Positions 17,810 through 26,868 of a stretch of DNA of 45,526 nucleotides are shown piece after piece. The position numbers and the translations under genes were made by a program. Below the pieces are notes generated by a model. That model was not told where the DNA came from and made no database searches. It saw nothing but the letters and a program-made list of their open reading frames with translations. The stretch lies in contig NZ_WKRD01000013.1 of assembly GCF_009680455.1 (NCBI RefSeq), forward strand, positions 1-45,526, read 5' to 3'. The DNA is from Lachnospira eligens. GTDB lineage: Bacteria; Bacillota; Clostridia; Lachnospirales; Lachnospiraceae. Each line of letters begins with the position of its first letter. The first letter of the stretch is position 1.

Positions 17810-17928
17810 TATCCAATCTCCATAAAATAAAACTATTGTTATTATAACCGATGAGAATATTAAAATAAATGTTATTTTAAACACGAAAAGTGTCATTTCA
17901 CGCAATTGGTATTGAATTAATAAAATAG

Positions 17929-18079
17929 ATGTGGTATTAAAGGCTTATATAAAGCGTTGTACACATATGCGCATGGGTATGGGAGAAGACCAGCTCATGT
18001 ATATAGATAAGAGAGAAATTGAAAAAGCCGAAGAATGGAAAAATATTTTTAGTGAGCCAGTTCATTTACTAGGGAGATG
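17929..18079 (+). pseudogene. Remnant tail of an unidentified gene
   Basis: A frame without start context runs to a TGA at 18077-18079 and encodes a basic-acidic tail (THMRMGMGEDQLMYIDKREI, then about 20 residues ending in VHLLGR). An ATG at 17968 gives only 37 residues and has no ribosome site. Its stop lies 8 bases before the next ATG and within its ribosome-binding region, the spacing seen for an upstream operon partner. I infer that the gene body was deleted and only the 3' end remains; the family is not recognised. Confidence 0.4.
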
Positions 18080-18086
18080 ATATTAA

Positions 18087-19270
18087 ATGAAGAGAAGAGG
18101 CATTAGGTATGTGATTCCAATTATATTTATTGCAGTATTGGTGGGAGCAATGGTGACATATGTTCTACTCCATAAGAATACAGAAGCAGAGAAGGGCTTA
18201 GATTATGCAAGTCTTATCGGGGTAACAGGAGACAGTGATTTTCAGAATTACTGGGATACAGATGGATGGTATGATCTGGCTGCAGTTGAAGATGGATATT
18301 ATTACATGAATTTTGAACAGAAGTTGTTGTTTTTGAATCTGGAGACAAATGATGTTATACCTGTGTGTGCAAAACCTGAGTGTGATCATAAATCTTCAAG
18401 TTGTAATGCTTTTTTTGGAAATGGAGCGGCATTGAGGAGTATATATTATTATAGTATATATATTATTTTGGACTTTCTAATGGCATGGCACAGTTATGCC
18501 GCATGGATAAGAGTGGCACAACAAGAGAAGTTATAGGTGAACTTATACCTAATGATGGGGTTGACTCGATTCGAGCTGTTTTTCAGGGGGAATACGCTTT
18601 TATATATGATGGGAGTGGCCTTGCTGATGAGCAAGAGACTACAAAGAGCATAATAGAAGTATCTCTGACATCAGGAGACAAGAAAATTGTATATGAAGTT
18701 ACTGGAAAAGGGATATCAATAACTAATGTTAAATGTTTTGGTGATAAAATATTTTTTACTGTGAGGGAAGCCGATTCCATATCAGATAAAGCCATAAGTG
18801 TGCATAGCAGAGGTTTGTTTAGCTATTCGTGCAGCAATGATGAGATAGAAGAAGTGAGTGGACAGAATATTAATGATTATTATGTTGTGGATGGAACAAT
18901 GTATTACTTTGTTACGGGAGAGGGGCTTTACAAGATAGATATTGGAAGTGATATATCACAAAAAATATGGGAGTCAACAGAACAATGTGATATGTGTAGT
19001 GTATCTTCAGATGGAGAATACATTTATCTTAATAATCATAAGTACTGTTATTATATGTGGGAATTATATGGCTTTTCAGAAAACAGATATATAGTTATTG
19101 ATAAAGGTGGAAATGTTATTAATGAGATATTGTGTCCTGATGCATTGGCGTTATATTTTGGGGATGACAGGTATTTATTTTATAAAAGTATGAACGATGC
19201 AGAAGGTCTTATGTATATGAAAAAAGATGATATAGAGACTGGTGGAGATTGGAAGCAGGTGTTTGAATGA
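18087..19270 (+). pseudogene. Membrane-anchored surface protein split by a frameshift in a TA tract
   Basis: Two overlapping frames read as one protein. The first (from ATG 18087) has an N-terminal membrane anchor (about residues 8-29) and a CAKPECDHKSSSCNAFFG motif I associate with Lachnospiraceae surface proteins of propeller type. The second continues with YYFGLSNGMAQLCRMDKSG and repeated hydrophobic blades to the stop at 19268-19270. The switch lies in 18453-18464, a TA-rich tract; removing one TA restores a continuous frame of about 390 codons. Either the gene is broken, or the tract varies between cells, or it is a sequencing error. It is followed with a 4-base overlap by a lipoprotein gene. 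Confidence 0.75.
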
Positions 19271-19995
19271 CAAAGTATATAAGGCTGTTTAAGAAAGGAA
19301 TGTATAGATTTTGTATGATGTTTCTTCTTATATTGATATCATCAGGATGCAATGTAAAGGAAATAGAAACACAGACACAAACAGAGACTAATAACCAATA
19401 TGCAGTACAAGAACCAGAAATGACAGTTATAGATGGAATAAATTATATAACGGAGCAAGGCATTAAGTTAAAGGTGACATACCCAATAATATCTAAAGAT
19501 ATCGCCGATGGTAATTTGGTTGGAACATATATGGTAAATCCAGTAAAATTAGGCAATGGATTGGGAGAAAAGGATGAAATGGCGTATATTGTTGCCGGTA
19601 TTATAGAGTGGCCATCATTATATAATGATGAAAATATAGAGAAATTAGAGTATACGGCATATAATGCATCCTGCATATTTGATTACAGTGATATGAGTGA
19701 GAATAAATATACAAAAAAACAGATGGATATAAAAGGCGAAACAAAAACAATATATGGAAATGATGAAAATAAGTTAAAGTTAATAATTATAAATGAACTC
19801 CCAACATCTGATAAAGCAGCTTATAGTTATATGCAGCCTGAGTATGTTGAGATAAAGAGTGTTATTGACGATATCAATAAAATGATTGTAGGAGTCCATG
19901 TTTATTATATGGATGGGAGCGAAGATTCTGATTATTATAGAGTAGAAAGTATATCTAAGAGTGATATAAGCAGGATACAAATATACAGGTTATGA
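19267..19995 (+). CDS. Putative lipoprotein of unknown function
   Basis: A 242-residue protein with a type II signal peptide: basic start, hydrophobic core (FCMMFLLILI) and lipobox LISSGC with Cys28. A Thr/Gln/Glu-rich spacer (ETQTQTETNNQ) follows. The rest resembles nothing I can name; it has several beta-strand-like stretches. The ATG overlaps the stop of the preceding surface-protein frame (ATGA), which indicates translational coupling, and a membrane protein follows after 19 bp, so the three belong to one operon. Confidence 0.75.
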   Translation: MTKYIRLFKKGMYRFCMMFLLILISSGCNVKEIETQTQTETNNQYAVQEPEMTVIDGINYITEQGIKLKVTYPIISKDIADGNLVGTYMVNPVKLGNGLGEKDEMAYIVAGIIEWPSLYNDENIEKLEYTAYNASCIFDYSDMSENKYTKKQMDIKGETKTIYGNDENKLKLIIINELPTSDKAAYSYMQPEYVEIKSVIDDINKMIVGVHVYYMDGSEDSDYYRVESISKSDISRIQIYRL

Positions 19996-20014
19996 TTGGC
20001 ATATAGGGGGAAAT

Positions 20015-21973
20015 ATGCAGGAATTAAAACGTATCATCAATTATAAACGGATTATATTGTTGTTAATTGCTGTAACAGTTAATGTTGTATTCTTTTTGTA
20101 TGACAATAAGCCGGTAATGGATGAAGATATAATCAACAAAGAAAATGTTGCTCATGAGACATATATTAAGAATTATCACGAAGAAGTGAATGCAATAATT
20201 GATAATGCTGATAAACTTAAGAAATATAGTATTTTTAATAAAGCTGGAAGTTTTTCGTATGCGAATATATTGCAGACGGCAAGGGATTTTGAACGAGTAA
20301 AGAACGTTATTTTACCAGAGGATGAGTATAAAGGGGTGCAGGCATATACAACTTATTATTATCAATATTTCTTTACTATGCTTGTAATGATGTTTGTTAT
20401 ATACGATATGTTTGCACAGCGGGATAATGGCATGTGGAGCATAACATATAGCTGCGCTAATGGAAGAATCATGTATGCGATAAAGCAGACGAGAGTTATT
20501 GTTGTTACAGGAGCTTTTACACATACTCTGATATACTGGTCCACGTTTATTGCGGCAATGCTGCAAAGAGGAGGCGTCAGGGACTTAGTAAATCCAGTGC
20601 AGACAATTGAGACATTTGATAAATTTACATATCCGTGGAGCAAAATAAAGTATGTGACGGTGCTATATCTGATATCAATGGTGTGTATAGTTGCCCTATG
20701 CATTACTATATGGGGTGTTTTTGTTATGTTCCGTAATCGTGTCTATGCACTGGTTACAATGCTTATATTTGCGGCTGTGGAGCAGTTTATATATTCTCAT
20801 ATAGATATACATAGCGTGTGGAATGGTCTGCATTATATTAATATTATTAATATAATTAATATAAATGCTACATTTTCATCATATAGAAACTGGGGTGTGG
20901 GAACTTATGTATTTCCTGTATTTTCAGTGGTGCTGTTCGTGCATATTATATGTGCAGGTGTAATAGGTTATATTGCTATAAATGTGTCTGCTTCAATGAA
21001 ACCATACAAAAATACAACATTTATAAAACGGTTTACAGATTGTGTATCAGCTGGCTGTCAGAAAATTCTTGCAAGGATTCCGTTTCTATTTAAGGAAATA
21101 CATAAATTTATATTTACTTCTCATTGTGGCTGGGTTGTTGTGGTAATGCTGACAGTTACAGCGTATGTATGCCAGACAGGCCAGTATCACTATACAGATG
21201 ACAATAAGTATATGGATAGTGAATACATGTTACATGGAGGGAAAGATTATACATATTTTCAGGATTATCTTGATAATCTATATCAGCAGAGAGATGAGCT
21301 GCAAGCTGACATAGATGATTATGGAGATATATTGACAAGAGATGAAAGCGTTGATATTGGTAGTTATGTTAATCTGAAAACAAAACAACAGCAGATACTA
21401 AAGCTGATAGAAAGTCGTAGGGAATACGCGGACAAGATTGAATATATCGGACATATGGATGAAACATTTAATATAAGAGCATGGATGATATCGGACAGAG
21501 GATATGAAGTGATATTGGGCAAGAAAGGACTGTATCGCAGAATAATGGTAAATCTTGCACTGATATGCGGTTTTATACTTATGTCAGCAGATGCAGGAAG
21601 ACTTGAAAGAGTCAGCGGCATGATACTTTTTGAACATAGTACAGCATTGGGACGTAATAAGATGAGATGCAATAAATATTTGTCGTGCATAACAATTACA
21701 ATAATAATGACTGTTATTATATGTGGAATGGAATTCTTATGGATGAGACATATATATGGGATACCTTACATGAATGCGCCGGTCGTGAGTCTTACATTTA
21801 TGGGGAATAAACTTGGAATGGGACTATATGCATCTGGAATTCTTAAGTGGATGCTGTTACATATGACAATATGGCAGTATATGCTTATGCAATTTATCAT
21901 GAGGCTTGTAATATGTCTTATATTAAGCGTTGGCATAATGAAAATAACAAGAAGCATTAAGAATATAAAATAA
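20015..21973 (+). CDS. Large multi-pass membrane protein, ABC-2 permease-like
   Basis: 652 residues. A first membrane helix lies near residues 12-30, then an extracytoplasmic domain, then a block of helices between about residues 115 and 330, another anchor near 370, an extracellular domain rich in Tyr and Asp (about 390-490), and a terminal helix set from about 505. This two-half pattern is common in ABC-2-type permeases of Firmicutes. No ATPase gene lies nearby; the remnant at 17929-18079 may be what is left of an operon partner. Substrate unknown. GGGGG precedes the ATG. Confidence 0.65.
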   Translation: MQELKRIINYKRIILLLIAVTVNVVFFLYDNKPVMDEDIINKENVAHETYIKNYHEEVNAIIDNADKLKKYSIFNKAGSFSYANILQTARDFERVKNVILPEDEYKGVQAYTTYYYQYFFTMLVMMFVIYDMFAQRDNGMWSITYSCANGRIMYAIKQTRVIVVTGAFTHTLIYWSTFIAAMLQRGGVRDLVNPVQTIETFDKFTYPWSKIKYVTVLYLISMVCIVALCITIWGVFVMFRNRVYALVTMLIFAAVEQFIYSHIDIHSVWNGLHYINIINIININATFSSYRNWGVGTYVFPVFSVVLFVHIICAGVIGYIAINVSASMKPYKNTTFIKRFTDCVSAGCQKILARIPFLFKEIHKFIFTSHCGWVVVVMLTVTAYVCQTGQYHYTDDNKYMDSEYMLHGGKDYTYFQDYLDNLYQQRDELQADIDDYGDILTRDESVDIGSYVNLKTKQQQILKLIESRREYADKIEYIGHMDETFNIRAWMISDRGYEVILGKKGLYRRIMVNLALICGFILMSADAGRLERVSGMILFEHSTALGRNKMRCNKYLSCITITIIMTVIICGMEFLWMRHIYGIPYMNAPVVSLTFMGNKLGMGLYASGILKWMLLHMTIWQYMLMQFIMRLVICLILSVGIMKITRSIKNIK

Positions 21974-22076
21974 AGGCATAAATTGCAAACGCAGTTCTGC
22001 TATGATATACTTAATCTGTATATAGCCCTGCGATGGCTGAATAATGAATTTTTGATATATGAAAGGCGGATACGAG

Positions 22077-23507
22077 ATGAACGACAGATATCAGACACCA
22101 CTTGCAGAAAGATACGCAAGCAAGGAAATGCAGTACATTTTCTCTCCTGACATGAAGTTTAAGACATGGAGAAGACTCTGGATTGCATTAGCAGAGACAG
22201 AGCATGAACTTGGACTTCCTATTACACAGGAGCAGATTGATGAGTTAAAGGCTCACAAGGATGATATTAACTATGAAGATGCCAAGAGAAGAGAGAAGGA
22301 AGTAAGACATGATGTTATGTCACATGTATATGCTTACGGACTTCAGTGCCCTAAGGCTAAAGGTATCATACATCTTGGAGCAACTTCATGCTATGTTGGT
22401 GATAATACTGATATCATCATTATGACAGAAGGCTTAAAGCTTGTTCGTAAGAAACTTGTTAATGTTATTGATGAGCTTTCTAAGTTCGCAGATAAATATA
22501 AGGCACAGCCTACACTGGCTTTCACACATTTTCAGCCAGCACAGCCAACTACAGTTGGTAAGAGAGCTACATTATGGCTCAATGAATTAGTTATGGACCT
22601 TGAAGACCTTGATTATGTACTCTCTACAATGAAGCTTTTAGGCTGTAAGGGTACAACAGGTACACAGGCATCTTTCCTTGAACTTTTCAACGGAGATCAG
22701 GATAAGATCCGCCAGATTGACGGAAAGATTGCAGAAAAGATGGGATTTGACGCATGTGTTCCAGTTTCAGGCCAGACATATTCAAGAAAGGTTGATACAA
22801 GAGTACTTAATGTACTTGCAGGAATTGCTGCGAGCGCACACAAGTTCTCTAATGATATCAGATTATTACAGCACCTCAAGGAAGTTGAAGAGCCATTTGA
22901 AAAGTCACAGATTGGTTCATCAGCTATGGCTTACAAGCGTAATCCTATGAGAAGTGAGCGTATGGCTTCACTTGCTGATTTCGTTATCAGTGACGCACTT
23001 AACCCTGCTATTGTTTCATCTACACAGTGGTTTGAGAGAACACTTGATGATTCAGCTAACAAGAGAATGTCAGTTCCAGAAGGCTTCCTCGCTGTTGACG
23101 GAATCCTTGACCTCTACTTAAATGTTGTTGACGGACTTGTTGTATATGATAAGGTTATTATCAAGCACATGATGGCAGAGCTTCCATTCATGGCAACAGA
23201 GAATATTATGATGGATGCTGTTAAGGCTGGCGGAGACAGACAGGAGCTTCATGAGAAGATCAGAGAGCTTTCTATGATAGCAGGAAAGAGAGTTAAGCAG
23301 GAAGGTCTTGATAATAACCTTCTTGAACTTATTGCAGCAGAGCCAATGTTCGGTGTTACTCTTGAAGAGTTACAGTCAAAGCTTGATCCTATGAAGTATG
23401 TTGGCCGTTCTAAGGAACAGGTTGACGAGTATCTTGCTAATGTTATCAAGCCTATTCTTGATTCTAATAAGGAAGAGCTTGGCATGAAGGCAGAGATTAA
23501 TGTTTAA
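22077..23507 (+). CDS. purB: Adenylosuccinate lyase
   Basis: Cleaves SAICAR to AICAR and adenylosuccinate to AMP plus fumarate. The lyase signature GSSAMAYKRNPMRSER is intact, and the catalytic His region appears as HLGATSCYVGDN and in TLAFTHFQPAQPTTVGKR. The start at 22077 (MNDRYQTP, 476 residues) follows AAAGGCGG by 7 bp; an ATG at 22059 lies before that site. This is the third purine gene in the window but is separated from purCF by about 9.5 kb and has no PurR-like dyad that I can see. Confidence 0.97.
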   Translation: MNDRYQTPLAERYASKEMQYIFSPDMKFKTWRRLWIALAETEHELGLPITQEQIDELKAHKDDINYEDAKRREKEVRHDVMSHVYAYGLQCPKAKGIIHLGATSCYVGDNTDIIIMTEGLKLVRKKLVNVIDELSKFADKYKAQPTLAFTHFQPAQPTTVGKRATLWLNELVMDLEDLDYVLSTMKLLGCKGTTGTQASFLELFNGDQDKIRQIDGKIAEKMGFDACVPVSGQTYSRKVDTRVLNVLAGIAASAHKFSNDIRLLQHLKEVEEPFEKSQIGSSAMAYKRNPMRSERMASLADFVISDALNPAIVSSTQWFERTLDDSANKRMSVPEGFLAVDGILDLYLNVVDGLVVYDKVIIKHMMAELPFMATENIMMDAVKAGGDRQELHEKIRELSMIAGKRVKQEGLDNNLLELIAAEPMFGVTLEELQSKLDPMKYVGRSKEQVDEYLANVIKPILDSNKEELGMKAEINV

Positions 23508-23531
23508 TTAATAATTTGGAGGTGTTATAAC

Positions 23532-24113
23532 ATGAAGGTTGTATTAGTTAATGGCAGCAGAAGAGATGCAGGCTGTACATATACAGCACTTTCTGTCGTT
23601 GCTAAGGAATTAGAGGCACAGGGAATTGATACTGAGATAGTTGCAGTTGGCAGCAGAGTTGTTAAGGGCGAGCTTGACGCAGTTGTCAAGGAAGTTGGCG
23701 CTAAGATAACTGATGCAGACGGACTTATTGTTGGTTCACCTGTTTATTATGCTTCTCCAACAGGAGAGATATTAATGTTCCTCGACAGATTATTTGGTGC
23801 ATATGGTAACGAGCTTCGTTACAAATGTGGTTCTTCAATTGCATCTGCCCGCCGTGGCGGAACAACATCAACAGTTGATGTGTTGAATAAGTATTTCCAG
23901 ATTAACCAGATGCCGGTTGTATCATCTAACTACTGGAATATTGTACATGGCAATACACCTGATGAGGTTGTTAAGGACGAAGAAGGCATGCAGACAATGA
24001 GACTTTTAGGTCAGAATTTTGCATGGCTTGTTAAGTCAATAGACGCAGCAAAGAAGCAGGGAATTGAGCTTCCACAAGGCGAGAATAAGATTAAGACCAA
24101 CTATATCAGATAA
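23532..24113 (+). CDS. Flavodoxin-fold NAD(P)H-dependent reductase
   Basis: A 193-residue protein of the NADPH-dependent FMN reductase / iron-sulfur-flavoprotein superfamily. The FMN phosphate loop NGSRRDAGCTYTAL and the second flavin contact GSPVYYASPTGEILMFLDR are clear. The cysteine spacing of classical iron-sulfur flavoproteins is not seen near the N-terminus, so it is more likely a simple flavoprotein. GGAGGTG precedes the ATG, 24 bp after purB, suggesting co-transcription. Physiological electron acceptor unknown. Confidence 0.85.
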   Translation: MKVVLVNGSRRDAGCTYTALSVVAKELEAQGIDTEIVAVGSRVVKGELDAVVKEVGAKITDADGLIVGSPVYYASPTGEILMFLDRLFGAYGNELRYKCGSSIASARRGGTTSTVDVLNKYFQINQMPVVSSNYWNIVHGNTPDEVVKDEEGMQTMRLLGQNFAWLVKSIDAAKKQGIELPQGENKIKTNYIR

Positions 24114-24148
24114 TTTATAATTCTTCATAAATATTTAATGTCATAAGA

Positions 24149-24189
24149 GGCGTGCTGTATATATAATTATGTATATACAGCACGCCTTT
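24149..24189 (+). terminator. Terminator after the purB-flavoprotein unit
   Basis: A 15-bp perfect stem (GGCGTGCTGTATATA at 24149-24163 with TATATACAGCACGCC at 24172-24186) closes an 8-nt loop and is followed by TTTA. The T run is short, so termination may be partial. Confidence 0.7.
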
Positions 24190-24264
24190 ACTGCCCGGGC
24201 AGTGATGAGGATAGACAGATATTTAAGGAGTATTGTTGTGAAGTCTTACAATAGGAGAAAACTT

Positions 24265-25683
24265 ATGAAGAGAATAATTCTTGGGGCAGTGATACTGCTT
24301 GTGGTGCTTATTGCCGCAATCGTAGCCTGCGCCCTGATAAGTTACCACAAACAGCCAGAGCTTACTGCTGATGAGATTAAACAGCTTGATGAGCAGGGCA
24401 TATGGAAAGAGAGAACAAGTGCCGAGCGGGCGCGCATTATTGAGGATAATGACGAGGCGCTTAAAGAGCGGATAAGAATGATAAGCAATGCAAAGAGTGA
24501 GATTATACTCTCAACATTTGACTTCAGGTCAGATGACAGCGGAAAGCTGATGCTTGGAGCACTTATTGATGCTGCAGACAGAGGTGTATCGGTCAATGTT
24601 ATAGTTGACGGGGTATCCGGTTTTACCAAGATGAAGGGCAATCCTGATTTTAATGCACTTGCGTCATCAGACAATGTGAATGTGAAGATATACAATAAGG
24701 TCAATCCTTTTAAGCCGTGGCAGTCAATGGGAAGGCTTCATGATAAATATGTCATAGCCGACAGGACTAATTATATACTTGGTGGAAGAAATACATTTAA
24801 CTATTTTCTGGGAGCATATCCGGGACATAAGAATTACGACAGAGATGTGCTTGTGTACTGCGAAAGTCCTGATGAAACCAGCTCTGTGAATGATGTTCTT
24901 GCTTATTATGAGAGTGTCTGGAACTATAAGGAGAGCAAGGCATTTTTAAAGAATAACAAATGTGCAGGCAATAAGAAGGTCAAGGCGGCAAGGAAAGAAC
25001 TACTTGATAATTACGACATTTATTATGCAGATAACAAAGATTACCTGACTGACACTGATTATACAGATGAAACAGTTGAAGTCAGCAATATAGCACTTCT
25101 TAGCAATCCGATAGAATGTGGCGCAAAAAAGCCGGTAGTGTGGTATCAGCTCACGAAGCTTATGGAACAGGCGGATACACAGGTTAAGATACATACGCCT
25201 TATATTATCTGCAATGAGTATATGTATGACGGATTAAAGAAGGTATGCGATTCTGTTGAAAATGTGTCACTGATGACTAATTCAGTAGGCAATAATGGCA
25301 ATCCATTTGGATCAGCAGATTATTATGCGCATAAGGATAAGGTGCTTGGCACAGGGCTTGAAGTGTGGGAATATGAAGGCGGATATTCATACCACGGAAA
25401 GTCGGTTCTTATAGATGATGATATATCGGTGGTTGGCTCATTTAATATTGATATGAGAAGCGTGTATCTTGATACAGAGCTTATGCTTGTTATTGACAGC
25501 AAGGAGATTAATGAACAGCTTGGAGGTGCCATGCAGACGTATGAGCATAGTGCAAGAAAGGCTAATGCTGATGGCACATACGATAATCCATATAATGTGC
25601 AGCCTGTAGCGCTTACGCCTAAGAGAGAACGCAGAATGAAGCTGATTAAGAATTTCCTGTTGTGGACGAGGTATTTGTTCTAA
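24265..25683 (+). CDS. Membrane-anchored phospholipase D-like protein (cardiolipin-synthase type)
   Basis: 472 residues with an N-terminal membrane helix (residues 3-25) and two PLD/HKD motifs: HDKYVIADRTNYILGGRN in the first half and HGKSVLIDDDISVVGSFNID in the second. The pair forms one phosphodiesterase/transphosphatidylase active site, so phospholipid head-group transfer or hydrolysis is likely. The start at 24265 follows TAGGAG; a longer frame from 24169 would begin inside the preceding terminator and is rejected. No membrane-lipid gene is adjacent, so the exact substrate is unassigned. Confidence 0.9.
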   Translation: MKRIILGAVILLVVLIAAIVACALISYHKQPELTADEIKQLDEQGIWKERTSAERARIIEDNDEALKERIRMISNAKSEIILSTFDFRSDDSGKLMLGALIDAADRGVSVNVIVDGVSGFTKMKGNPDFNALASSDNVNVKIYNKVNPFKPWQSMGRLHDKYVIADRTNYILGGRNTFNYFLGAYPGHKNYDRDVLVYCESPDETSSVNDVLAYYESVWNYKESKAFLKNNKCAGNKKVKAARKELLDNYDIYYADNKDYLTDTDYTDETVEVSNIALLSNPIECGAKKPVVWYQLTKLMEQADTQVKIHTPYIICNEYMYDGLKKVCDSVENVSLMTNSVGNNGNPFGSADYYAHKDKVLGTGLEVWEYEGGYSYHGKSVLIDDDISVVGSFNIDMRSVYLDTELMLVIDSKEINEQLGGAMQTYEHSARKANADGTYDNPYNVQPVALTPKRERRMKLIKNFLLWTRYLF

Positions 25684-25726
25684 TTAAAATTTTGTGAAAA
25701 AAGTTTTGAAAAAGTCAAAAAAGTGC

Positions 25727-25756
25727 TTGACAGGTAGCACATTTTAATATTATAAT
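25727..25756 (+). promoter_or_regulatory. Consensus promoter of the tRNA-Val/tRNA-Met unit
   Basis: Perfect TTGACA at 25727-25732 and perfect TATAAT at 25751-25756, 18-bp spacer, 45 bp upstream of the first tRNA. Such near-consensus promoters are usual for stable RNA genes. Confidence 0.9.
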
Positions 25757-25801
25757 AGCAGAGCAGTTTGCGAGAGAAATCAAGCGAATTGTTCTGAATG
25801 T

Positions 25802-25874
25802 GGGGTCTTAGCTCAGCTGGGAGAGCATCTGCCTTACAAGCAGAGGGTCACAGGTTCGAGCCCTGTAGGCCCCA
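25802..25874 (+). tRNA. tRNA-Val (anticodon TAC)
   Basis: The full cloverleaf is visible: acceptor GGGGTCT with AGGCCCC (one G-T pair), D arm GCTC...GAGC, anticodon loop CTTACAA with TAC, and T arm ACAGG-TTCGAGC-CCTGT. The discriminator is A. CCA is not encoded and must be added after transcription. Confidence 0.97.
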
Positions 25875-25904
25875 TTTCTTTTTAAGACATTCAGTAAATA
25901 TTAT

Positions 25905-25978
25905 GGCGAGATAGCTCAGTTGGCTAGAGCACACGGTTCATACCCGTGGTGTCGTGGGTTCAAATCCCTCTCTCGCTA
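25905..25978 (+). tRNA. tRNA-Met (anticodon CAT, elongator type)
   Basis: Acceptor GGCGAGA pairs with TCTCGCT, the anticodon arm is CACGG-TTCATAC-CCGTG, and the T loop is TTCAAAT. The anticodon stem lacks the three G-C pairs of the initiator tRNA, so this is the elongator form (a lysidine-modified Ile tRNA is less likely). The T stem has a T-T mismatch at 25955/25969. CCA is not encoded. It lies 30 bp after tRNA-Val in one transcript. Confidence 0.93.
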
Positions 25979-25987
25979 CTATCTAAG

Positions 25988-26019
25988 AAGTGGAAGCAGG
26001 CGATGCTTCCACTTTTTTT
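25988..26019 (+). terminator. Terminator of the tRNA unit
   Basis: An 8-bp perfect stem GTGGAAGC (25990-25997) with GCTTCCAC (26005-26012), 7-nt loop and seven T residues. The structured repeat element begins immediately after the T run. Confidence 0.92.
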
Positions 26020-26020
26020 G

Positions 26021-26149
26021 CGCGAGTAGCGATGAGAGAAGCCATGGAAAGTTTACAGCCGTGCTTGCACGGACTTGGAACTTTGTATGGTTTTACGAGG
26101 AGCACCGCGACAACGACAGAACGAAGTTCTGGAGTATGAGCTGCTCGCG
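26021..26149. repeat. Structured 129-nt intergenic element, copy A
   Basis: Ungapped alignment with 34834-34962 gives 109 identical bases of 129. An outer stem CGCGAGTAGC (26021-26030) with GCTGCTCGCG (26140-26149) encloses two hairpins: 26048-26084 (arms AAAGTTTACAG and CTTGGAACTTT around CCGTGC-TT-GCACGG) and 26117-26131 (CAGAAC-GAA-GTTCTG). Differences from copy B include compensatory pairs: C26059-G26072 against T-A, and C26122-G26126 against T-A. This supports a conserved folded RNA, or a palindromic mobile repeat. It lies between the tRNA terminator and an AlkD-like gene. ORFs that can be read through it are not genes. Confidence 0.85.
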
Positions 26150-26189
26150 CAACCCGCGGCGATGAGCCAGCTCACACAGGAGGGGAATA

Positions 26190-26864
26190 ATGACACATTT
26201 ACAGGAAGAATTGTTTAAGCTGCAGGACACAGAGTACAGGGATTTTAACAGCAGTCTGATTCCGGGAATTGAGAAAGAGACAGTTATAGGAGTAAGGACT
26301 CCGGTTTTAAGAAAATTTGCAAAGGAATATGCAAAGAGCGGAGAAACTGAGCAGTTTATGCGTGAGCTGCCACATAAGTATTATGAGGAGAATAATCTTC
26401 ACATGATGTTAATTGGGCAGATTAAGGATTATGCTGAGTGCATAAGTGAGCTTGAAAAGTTCCTTCCATATATTGATAACTGGGCAACCTGTGATTCACC
26501 GCTTCCAAAATGTTTTGATAAGAATAAAGAAGATATTCTTGAAAGGGCGAAGAAGTGGATTGCAGCAGATACCACATATGTTAAAAGATACGGAATGGGC
26601 GTTATGATGCGCCTGTTCCTTGACGAGGATTTTAAGGAAGAATATATACAGCTTGTTGCAGGTGTTAAGTCAGAGGAGTACTATGTAAATATGATGATTG
26701 CATGGTATATGGCTACAGCACTTGCTAAACAGTGGGATGCGGCGATTCCTTATATACAGGAACACAGGCTTTCTGAATGGGTACACAGAAAGTCAATACA
26801 GAAGGCTGTAGAGAGTTACCGCATTACACCAGAGCAGAAGGATTATTTAAAGGGTTTAAGATAA
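26190..26864 (+). CDS. AlkD-like DNA alkylation repair protein
   Basis: A 224-residue all-helical HEAT-like repeat protein of the AlkC/AlkD DNA glycosylase superfamily, which removes N3- and N7-alkylated purines. The active-site stretch IDNWATCDSPL places Trp98 and Asp102 where AlkD has its catalytic Trp/Asp, and YVKRYGMGVMMRLFL carries the conserved Arg region. AGGAGGGG precedes the ATG. The structured element copy A occupies its 5' side. A MATE transporter follows 4 bp later in the same unit. Confidence 0.92.
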   Translation: MTHLQEELFKLQDTEYRDFNSSLIPGIEKETVIGVRTPVLRKFAKEYAKSGETEQFMRELPHKYYEENNLHMMLIGQIKDYAECISELEKFLPYIDNWATCDSPLPKCFDKNKEDILERAKKWIAADTTYVKRYGMGVMMRLFLDEDFKEEYIQLVAGVKSEEYYVNMMIAWYMATALAKQWDAAIPYIQEHRLSEWVHRKSIQKAVESYRITPEQKDYLKGLR

Positions 26865-26868
26865 GGTT

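Noticed and set aside
17809..17905. N-terminal membrane helix on the LytTR regulator
   Set aside because: The extra 32 codons lie before a good ribosome site and the canonical receiver start MNIFICDDD.
25920..26165. Short ORF across tRNA-Met and the following element
   Set aside because: It runs through a tRNA, a terminator and a structured repeat, has no ribosome site, and its look-alike at 34730-35029 is explained by the repeat.
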